64,000 bases of DNA from BD2-11 sp965221785 (GTDB lineage: Bacteria > Gemmatimonadota > Gemmatimonadetes > Longimicrobiales > Gaopeijiaceae), in assembly GCA_965221785.1 (NCBI GenBank), contig CBDCSR010000003.1:1612001-1676000 (forward strand), written 5' to 3'. The position numbers and the translations under genes were made by a program. Below the pieces are notes generated by a model. It was not told the DNA's origin. It made no database searches and was given only the letters and a program-made list of their open reading frames with translations. This document shows, in pieces, positions 58,396 to 64,000 of the stretch. The first letter of the stretch is position 1, and each line of letters opens with the position of its first letter.

Positions 58396-58490
58396 GTTCG
58401 CTTGCTGCGGCAGATGAAGGCGCAAACCACAATCGCACGTTACGTTCACGCAAGCAGCCGGGAACCAGCGCGCCGGATACGGAGGCTTCC

Positions 58491-60533
58491 ATGCGCACGA
58501 ATCGAGCGAAGAGCACGGGAACCAACCTTCACCGCAACCGAATGGCGCTCGCCGCCTGCCTCGTCATGACGGCCTCCTTCCTGGCTTCCTCGTGCGCGGA
58601 CGGTGGTCCCGGAGGGAATGCCGGCCCTGGGGAGAATCCCGCCGACGCGCCGCCGCCGACGGCCGAGTGGACCTACTACGGCGGCCAGAACTCCTTCAAC
58701 CGCTACTCGCCGCTGGCGCAGATCGACGCGGATAACGTCGCATCGCTCGAAATCGCATGGCAACGCCCCGGCGTCGACCCGCAGCTGCAGGAGGAGTTCC
58801 CGGAGCTCGCCTTCAACAACTACCTGCGGGGGACCCCGATTCTCGTCGGCGGGACGCTGTACGCGCCCAACGCGGTGGGGCTCGTCGAGGCGTTCGATCC
58901 CGGTACCGGGAAGACCCGATGGGTCCAGCGGGCCGCTTCCCTGGAAGACGCGCGCGGACGCAGTTTTCGCGGTGTCGCCTACTGGAACGGAGACGGCGCC
59001 GAGGACCTTGACTCCGACAACGGGCACGCCGGCGGGCGCATCATCTCGGTGCGCGGATCCTGGCTGCACGCGCTCGACGCGGCGACCGGCAAGCCCGTGT
59101 CGTCGTTCGGAGACGGCGGCAGCGTGAACCTCGTGCCCGAGGGCCGCGACCGGTTCAACTGGAGCTCGGGGCCGATCGTGGTCGGCGACGTCATCGTCAT
59201 CGCAGGCACGGTCGACGGGGCCGGGGACTCGGGGACGGAGTGGCGCGACAGCGCGCCGGAGGACGTGCGCGGGTTCGACGCCCGGACGGGCGATTTGGTC
59301 TGGACCTTCCACGTCATCCCCCGGGAGGGGGAGTTCGGCGCCGACACCTGGGGCGACGGGTCCCGTGAACTGTCGGGCGACGTGGGATCGTGGTGCTGCC
59401 TCAGCGCCGACGACGACCTGGGCATCGTCTACGTGCCGCTGGGCGCCCCGACCTCGGCCTACTACGGAGGGCACCGCCCCGGCGACAACCTGTTTGCCAA
59501 CAGCCTCGTGGCCCTCGACGCCGCGACGGGCGAGCGCCTGTGGCACTTCCAGATGGTGCACCACGACATCTGGGAGTACGACACCCTCGGCCCCCCGGTC
59601 CTGGGGCGCATCCACGTGGACGGGCGGGCGATCGACGCGGTGATGCAGGCGAGCAAGACGGGCTTCCTGTTCACCTTCGACCGCCGTACGGGTGAACCCG
59701 TGTGGCCCATCGAAGAGAAGGCGGTGCCGCAGTCGAAGGTGCCCGGCGAGGCGACCTCCCCGACCCAGCCCTTCCCGAGCAAGCCGGCGCCGTTCGACCG
59801 GCAGGGGGTCTCCGAGAAGGACCTGATCGACTTCACCCCCGAGATCCACAAGCGGGCCCTCGCGCTCGCGGATTCACTTGTATTGGGACCGCTCTTCACG
59901 CCCCCAATGGAGGAAGGCACGATCGACGGGAAGATCGGCACCTACGTCGTCCCGGGAGCCTGGGGCGCGGGCAACTGGCACACCGGCGCGTTCGATCCGG
60001 AGACGGGCACCTACTACGCCGTCTCGCTCACGCTGCCCAACGTCTGGCGCCTGTCCAGGACGGATGAACCGGGCGACATGGAGTTCGGCACCCAGGGAGG
60101 ATGGCCCCGCGCGGAGATCGACGGGCTGCCCATCGTCGGGCCGCCCTGGGGACGGATCACGGCCATCGACATGAACCGGGGCGAGCATCTCTGGATGGCG
60201 CCCAACGGCGACGCCCCCAACGATCATCCCCTGCTCGAGGGTCTGGATCTGCCCCCGCTCGGGAACGCAAATCGTCCTGCGCCGCTGCTGACGGCGACGC
60301 TGCTCTTCATCGGGGAGGGGAGCGACGCGGTGATCGGCACCCCGGATACCCACTGGGGAACCGAGTTCCGGGCCTACGACAAGACGACGGGCAAGGTCGT
60401 GTGGGAGATGGATCTCCCGTCGGGGACGACCGGCGGGCCCATGACCTACATGCACGAGGGCAGGCAATACGTCGTGGTCGCCGTCGGCGGCAGCGAGCAC
60501 CCCGCCGGGTACGTCGCCCTGGGTCTGCCGTAA
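58491..60533 (+). CDS. PQQ-dependent dehydrogenase lipoprotein
   Basis: A 680-residue quinoprotein with lipobox FLASSC (Cys 35); ATG at 58491 follows ACGGAGG, and an in-frame ATG at 58542 is possible. The eight-bladed PQQ propeller shows WTYYGGQNSFNRYSPL, repeated YDxxTGxxxW-like motifs (FDPGTGKTRW, FDARTGDLVW, LDAATGERLW) and the vicinal pair WCC in DVGSWCCLS. No cytochrome c domain is fused. Substrate may be a sugar or alcohol. No pqq biosynthesis genes are in the window. Confidence 0.9.
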   Translation: MRTNRAKSTGTNLHRNRMALAACLVMTASFLASSCADGGPGGNAGPGENPADAPPPTAEWTYYGGQNSFNRYSPLAQIDADNVASLEIAWQRPGVDPQLQEEFPELAFNNYLRGTPILVGGTLYAPNAVGLVEAFDPGTGKTRWVQRAASLEDARGRSFRGVAYWNGDGAEDLDSDNGHAGGRIISVRGSWLHALDAATGKPVSSFGDGGSVNLVPEGRDRFNWSSGPIVVGDVIVIAGTVDGAGDSGTEWRDSAPEDVRGFDARTGDLVWTFHVIPREGEFGADTWGDGSRELSGDVGSWCCLSADDDLGIVYVPLGAPTSAYYGGHRPGDNLFANSLVALDAATGERLWHFQMVHHDIWEYDTLGPPVLGRIHVDGRAIDAVMQASKTGFLFTFDRRTGEPVWPIEEKAVPQSKVPGEATSPTQPFPSKPAPFDRQGVSEKDLIDFTPEIHKRALALADSLVLGPLFTPPMEEGTIDGKIGTYVVPGAWGAGNWHTGAFDPETGTYYAVSLTLPNVWRLSRTDEPGDMEFGTQGGWPRAEIDGLPIVGPPWGRITAIDMNRGEHLWMAPNGDAPNDHPLLEGLDLPPLGNANRPAPLLTATLLFIGEGSDAVIGTPDTHWGTEFRAYDKTTGKVVWEMDLPSGTTGGPMTYMHEGRQYVVVAVGGSEHPAGYVALGLP

Positions 60534-60550
60534 CCTGCCAGCCCGGAGTC

Positions 60551-60578
60551 GACTAAGCTAATCAGACTAAGCTAATCT
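60551..60578. repeat. 14-bp tandem repeat between the PQQ gene and murB
   Basis: GACTAAGCTAATC is repeated twice in tandem with a 14-base period (60551-60564, 60565-60578), filling most of the 54-base gap between two convergent stops. It contains in-frame stops and looks like a recent local duplication. Confidence 0.65.
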
Positions 60579-60587
60579 CCGCCCGCG

Positions 60588-61526
60588 TCAGAACTCGCCC
60601 ACGAATACGATCTCCGGGACGAGTTCGTAACCCGTCTCGCGCGCCACTGTCTCCTGCGACAGGTCGATGAGGGCGCGCACCTCGGCGGACGTCGCCCCTC
60701 CCAGGTTGACGATGATGTTCGCGTGCCGGTGGAAGATCTGGGCGTTGCCGTGGGAGTGACCCTTGAGCCCGCACTCGTCGATGAGCCGGCCCGCGCCGAT
60801 GCCCTCGATCTTCTGGAAGATCGAACCCGCGCACGGGTACAGCCACAGGTCGGGATGGCGGTCGTCGCGCCAGCGCAGGTTCTCGCGGATGACCCGCCGC
60901 AGCTCGCGCGCCGGGGTGGGTTCGAGTCGGAAGGTGGCGGTCAGGACGACATCGTCGCGCTCGTGCAGGATGCTGTAGTCGTACCCGAACTGGAAGTAGT
61001 CCAGGTCGACGCACCTGCGCTCCCCCTCCTCGGTGAGAATCTCGGCGGATTCCACGACCTCCTCGAGGAAGACCGTCCGGTCCCGCTCCGGGGCGAGAAA
61101 GTGGAGGTTCTGCCACATGGCCCCGCCGATGGTGCTGGGAATCCCCACGAAGTGATGGAGCCCCCCGAGTCCGCGCCGGACGGTGGCCTGGATGAGGTCC
61201 GGGAAGCTGTCCACTCCGGCGCCCGCGCGCACACGCACGTCGTCCAGGAAATCGATGCCGCCCACCTCCGAGCGGATCACCAGCCCGCGGAAGCCGCCGT
61301 CCCCGACGAGAATGTTCGCGCCCCGTCCCAGCAGAAAGTGCGGAATCCCGAGTTCCCGCACCGCCATCATGGCGTCCGCGAGCTCGTCGGCGGTGCGCGC
61401 GCGCACGAACAGGTCCGTGGGCCCGCCGATCCTGAAGGTCGTCATGGGACCGAGCGGCACGTCGCGCTCGATCCGGCCCGGTCCGAGGCGCCGTTCCAGT
61501 TCGCGACAGAATTCCGCCGTATCCAC
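60588..61526 (-). CDS. murB: UDP-N-acetylenolpyruvoylglucosamine reductase
   Basis: A 312-residue cytoplasmic enzyme of peptidoglycan synthesis. The likely start is GTG at 61526 behind GGAG; the frame continues further upstream to 61604 without a good site. FAD-binding phrases are PMTTFRIGGPTDLFVRA, FLLGRGANILVGDGGFRGLVI (in pieces FLLGRGANILV and DGGFRGLV), GIPSTIGGAMWQN, and the substrate/catalytic region CAGSIFQKIEG and LKGHSHGNAQIFHRHANIIVN (in pieces LKGHSHGNAQ and HANIIVN). It stands alone rather than in a dcw cluster. Confidence 0.94.
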   Translation of the reverse strand: MDTAEFCRELERRLGPGRIERDVPLGPMTTFRIGGPTDLFVRARTADELADAMMAVRELGIPHFLLGRGANILVGDGGFRGLVIRSEVGGIDFLDDVRVRAGAGVDSFPDLIQATVRRGLGGLHHFVGIPSTIGGAMWQNLHFLAPERDRTVFLEEVVESAEILTEEGERRCVDLDYFQFGYDYSILHERDDVVLTATFRLEPTPARELRRVIRENLRWRDDRHPDLWLYPCAGSIFQKIEGIGAGRLIDECGLKGHSHGNAQIFHRHANIIVNLGGATSAEVRALIDLSQETVARETGYELVPEIVFVGEF

Positions 61527-61638
61527 GCTTCTCCATGGGGACGAGGGGGATGCGCTACGGCGCAAAGATAGCGAATCGAGCCTGGCGGTTGCCGTTTCTG
61601 TCAATGTTTCGCCCGTTGCGGTACGTTCTCGAGGAGTT

Positions 61639-63423
61639 CTACCCGCAACCCGGAGGCATATGATCCAGCGCGCGTCCGCCGGTTATACCGTCATCTACGA
61701 TGGCGACTGCGCCGTATGCCTGCGCTTCATCGACTACCTGCGGCGCCGCGACCCGGCGGGTACCATCGAGATCGTTGCCTGGCAGGAAGACGGAGTGCCG
61801 GCTCGCTTCCCCTGGATCGATGCCTCGCGCTTCGAGGAGGCGCTGCAGCTGGTGGGACCCGGTGCAGTCCCCCGCGACACCTGGGAGGGCGCACGGGCCA
61901 TCGAGCAACTCCTGCGGGTACTCCCAAGCGGTCCACGGTTGGGCTGGGTCTTCCGGCTCCCCCTGGCACGTCCCCTCTTCGCGTGGGGATACCGCAGCTT
62001 CGCGCGCAACCGCCGCCGCTTCGGCTGCGGGGAGCACTGTTCGCTGGAGGCTGCGCGCGACTGAGCGGGGTTCCACGCCAGGGACGAGCGAACCTGTTGC
62101 CTCGTAAGGCGACATGTCGAAGTCTTGCTCGTCGAAGTAGGCGAGGCGGTTGGGGATGGAAGTCAGGATGATCCACCGTTCATCGGATGTCAGGCTTTCC
62201 GGCCGATACCGAACGGCGAAGTACATGATGGCACTCTCGGCGATATCCTCGCGGACGGGATTGTTACGGGCGTAGTCGGAAATGAACACGCCGTCGGCCA
62301 CCTGCGCCGCGCGCCAGCCAGCGCCTCTCGCGTGAGCGTGATCCAGCGACGCATGGGCGGCTTCATGCAGGAAAATCTCCTCGAGGAAGCCGCGTCGGAT
62401 GGCGTCCCAGGCGGAGTGTTTGTGGATCAGCATCATCCCCGCCTGATCCATATCCAGCCCTCCTCCCCAGGCTCCTTCGCCCCCATTAATCGTCACGGAG
62501 GCCACGTTCGAAAGGAAGGCCGCGGGCAGCCGCCCCAGGGCGGCGGCGAACCTGTCAACCTCCGTCCGGGCCGCTTCGACATCGCCAAACTCCGCATTGA
62601 CCCGGAATTCCACTACCTGTGCAGAGATGTGTGCGTCGAACAGGAACGCCCTGGTGCGAATCCAGTCGTCGAACCGCCGATCAAACACCGTCCTTATCCC
62701 GCGGCCGGTGTACATGACGCTTTGCAGCCACGTGGAGTCGGGTCCGAGGATGGACGGCGAGATCCGCGATGTGGAGGCGAATGGCGTCACGCCGTTGTGC
62801 TCCATCGCAAAGTAGCGCGTCAGGTCTCCGTCCACGTGCACATCCATCGTCTGGCTGACGTAGCTGAACTCCGCATAGGCAGTCACCTGCAAGGTCCCTC
62901 CGACGTTCGGGAAGCTGTACCGGCCATCGGCATCGGTGGTCGTGGTTGTCCGTTTCCAGCCTTCCAGACGCACGTGAATGCCGGGCAACACCAGACTGGG
63001 TCTCCGCTGGTCCGTCACCGTACCGGACAGGGTGAACGACGGGGCATCCACCCGGATAGTCACCGAGTCCGAGATCCGGCCGGCAGCCAACATTCGGCTT
63101 CCCCGCACTTCCCGGTGCCGGGTCTCGGCGACGACCGTCGTCGTGCCATTGCCTGCCGCCGTCACAAGCCCCGCCCGGTCTACCTCCGCAACCGTGGGAT
63201 TCCGGCTGAGCCAGGAAACGTGCGCACCCGCCATCGCGATCCCGTACTGGTCGCGTACATCCGCGGAAACCCGGGCGGTGTCCCCGAGGGTCTTGAGCGT
63301 CACGGCTTTGGGGGCGACGGCGACCATCGCGGGGTGGGGAGGATCGGCTGGCGTTGGCTCGGTGCCCGCTTCGCCGCACGCGCTGGCACAGATGGCTGCC
63401 ACCAGGGAGGCGACCGCGAGCAT
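61639..63423 (-). CDS. Exported lipoprotein with Ig-like domains and a HEXXH zinc motif
   Basis: From the ATG at 63423 the frame is 594 residues. Lipobox CASAC (Cys 16), a BIG_2-like domain (about 30-125), a carboxypeptidase-regulatory-like domain (about 130-205) and a metallopeptidase-like domain with HEAAH at 353-357 plus Glu 392/396 (REDIAESA). The recognisable protein seems to end near residue 440 (FDEQDFDMSPY). Residues about 453-594 are encoded antisense to the DCC gene and look like read-through after loss of a stop. An in-frame start at 63468 would add 15 residues before the signal. Confidence 0.7.
   Translation of the reverse strand: MLAVASLVAAICASACGEAGTEPTPADPPHPAMVAVAPKAVTLKTLGDTARVSADVRDQYGIAMAGAHVSWLSRNPTVAEVDRAGLVTAAGNGTTTVVAETRHREVRGSRMLAAGRISDSVTIRVDAPSFTLSGTVTDQRRPSLVLPGIHVRLEGWKRTTTTTDADGRYSFPNVGGTLQVTAYAEFSYVSQTMDVHVDGDLTRYFAMEHNGVTPFASTSRISPSILGPDSTWLQSVMYTGRGIRTVFDRRFDDWIRTRAFLFDAHISAQVVEFRVNAEFGDVEAARTEVDRFAAALGRLPAAFLSNVASVTINGGEGAWGGGLDMDQAGMMLIHKHSAWDAIRRGFLEEIFLHEAAHASLDHAHARGAGWRAAQVADGVFISDYARNNPVREDIAESAIMYFAVRYRPESLTSDERWIILTSIPNRLAYFDEQDFDMSPYEATGSLVPGVEPRSVARSLQRTVLPAAEAAAVAREAAVSPREEGTCQGEPEDPAQPWTAWEYPQELLDGPCALPGVAGDCTGSHQLQRLLEARGIDPGEASRHSVFLPGNDLDGTRRVAAPQVVDEAQAYGAVAIVDDGITGGRALDHMPPGCG
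61660..62064 (+). CDS. DCC-family (DUF393) thiol-disulfide oxidoreductase-like protein
   Basis: A 134-residue protein; ATG at 61660 follows CGGAGG. The DCC motif YDGDCAVC (Cys 17, Cys 20) and the C-terminal SFARNRRRFGCGEHC are typical. The family is predicted to be thioredoxin-like, but activity is unproven. The whole gene is overlapped antisense by the 3' part of the gene at 61639-63423. Confidence 0.88.
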   Translation: MIQRASAGYTVIYDGDCAVCLRFIDYLRRRDPAGTIEIVAWQEDGVPARFPWIDASRFEEALQLVGPGAVPRDTWEGARAIEQLLRVLPSGPRLGWVFRLPLARPLFAWGYRSFARNRRRFGCGEHCSLEAARD

Positions 63424-63691
63424 CCGTGTGCCACCCGTGCTCGAGGCCAACGCGCACGTACTGCTCAACGGCTCGATCTCCTGATCTTCGGGCTCGGGTC
63501 CGGCCTGCTGGTCAGGCTCGGCCTTCCCTGCGCTGCGGCCAGAGGCTCGGAGGCCGTCGCCTCCGGGTTCCGGGGTGCCGGAGGTGTGGTAACGCCCCCC
63601 GCCACAGGCCTACATTGGCTGCAAGTTCCGGTCCACGCGACCCCAACGTCCGCGCCCGACAAGTATGATCCTGCCTTTCCGGAGACCTGCC

Positions 63692-64000
63692 ATGCGACGA
63701 CCCGCCGAACAAATGCTCACAGTCGTCTCGCTCCTGCTCTGTATGGCCCTGACATCCTCGACGCGGCTGGCGCCGTTTCCCGCCCAGGACGCAGCCGGGC
63801 CGCTTCCGGTGGCGACCCTCCTTTCGCTCTCGTCCACGGTCGGTGGCGAGACCCCGCGCTGGGCTCCCGGGGCGGAGTGGATCCTGCTGGGAGGCTCGAA
63901 CCTGCGGCTGATCCGACCCGAAGGCGGCGCGGCCAGCGAACTTCCGGTGTCGACGGGCGGCAGCGGTCATTTCCTCGCCTCGGCCGAACCCCGCTGGTCG
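63692..64000 (+). CDS. S9-like (DPP-IV type) exported protein, partial
   Basis: An open frame from ATG at 63692 (or 63665, same frame) to the right edge, 103 codons. It has a signal peptide (about 8-22) and then the start of a TolB/DPP-IV propeller (LLSLSSTVGGETPRWAPGAEW, GSGHFLASAEPRWS in short pieces). It matches the N-terminal region of the protein at 18522-20489 (LLSIESVISGSPAWSPDG and GSSGHFLASQMPGWS), so it is a paralogue. It is divergent from the lipoprotein at 63423; 268 bases lie between with no other gene seen. Whether it keeps the catalytic triad cannot be told. Confidence 0.8.
   Translation, partial: MRRPAEQMLTVVSLLLCMALTSSTRLAPFPAQDAAGPLPVATLLSLSSTVGGETPRWAPGAEWILLGGSNLRLIRPEGGAASELPVSTGGSGHFLASAEPRWS

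Overview
The window is a gene-dense, high-G+C bacterial chromosome segment with mostly short intergenic gaps, many ATGA/GTGA stop-start overlaps and frequent GTG and TTG starts. The protein mix points to Gemmatimonadota or a close relative. It includes exported S9 peptidases, six-bladed-propeller lipoproteins, a BlaI/M56 pair, a GMC / subunit-3 / DUF1080 / Gfo-Idh sugar cluster, a PQQ dehydrogenase, a HmuY/TonB receptor pair and DUF2891 and DUF411 proteins. This placement is inferred from gene content only. I see no rRNA, tRNA, insertion sequence, prophage or CRISPR array, and no gene-free stretch longer than 300 bases.

Left part (1-9.6 kb): a BlaI-type repressor and M56 sensor protease (cut by the left edge) stand head to head with a propeller lipoprotein. 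The shared intergenic region holds two copies of the palindrome ACGAAG-N2-CTTCGT and good sigma-70 promoters. Next come metX-metB behind a SAM-I riboswitch, a DUF411 protein, a serine hydrolase / DUF2891 pair and an AbrB-PIN toxin-antitoxin pair.

9.6-28 kb: an S9 peptidase, an NfeD-like/flotillin pair separated by an AT-rich tandem repeat, a small basic protein, a SixA-like phosphatase, a TPR membrane protein and a second propeller lipoprotein. The last has the same palindrome placed just after its -10 box, so it is probably a second target of the BlaI-like repressor. A minus-strand group follows: a cupin, an SDR without the Tyr/Lys motif, ilvE and an S9 peptidase lacking the usual Asp and His. 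A second tandem cupin precedes it, with the same promoter as the first. Then come a VTT membrane protein, a MerA-like flavoprotein, and thrB-thrC.

28-40 kb: two small membrane proteins, a BNR lipoprotein, an MBL-fold lipoprotein, a DUF3299-LolD-FtsX export cluster, an AbgB-like M20 hydrolase, and a Fur-box-headed iron/heme operon. That operon encodes an exported CbiX-like double chelatase domain, a HmuY-like lipoprotein and a TonB-dependent receptor.

40-51 kb: nine tightly packed minus-strand genes that look like an oxidative (3-keto type) sugar degradation locus: Tat-type Gfo/Idh, DUF1080, TIM-barrel epimerase, GMC oxidoreductase, subunit 3, MFS transporter, second Gfo/Idh, a PLP decarboxylase and a second TIM-barrel protein.

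51-64 kb: a chain of overlapping housekeeping genes (DUF2203, MATE, LON-domain protein, hydrolase), a Schlafen/AlbA ATPase with an unusual C-terminus, an orphan YafQ-like toxin, an EmrB/QacA-type exporter, a PQQ dehydrogenase, murB and a DCC-family protein. The DCC gene is overlapped antisense by the tail of an exported HEXXH protein. The right edge cuts a paralogue of the triad-deficient S9 peptidase. The points most worth following are the BlaI-like regulon, the exported chelatase in the heme operon, the 3-keto-sugar operon with its embedded decarboxylase, and the Schlafen fusion.
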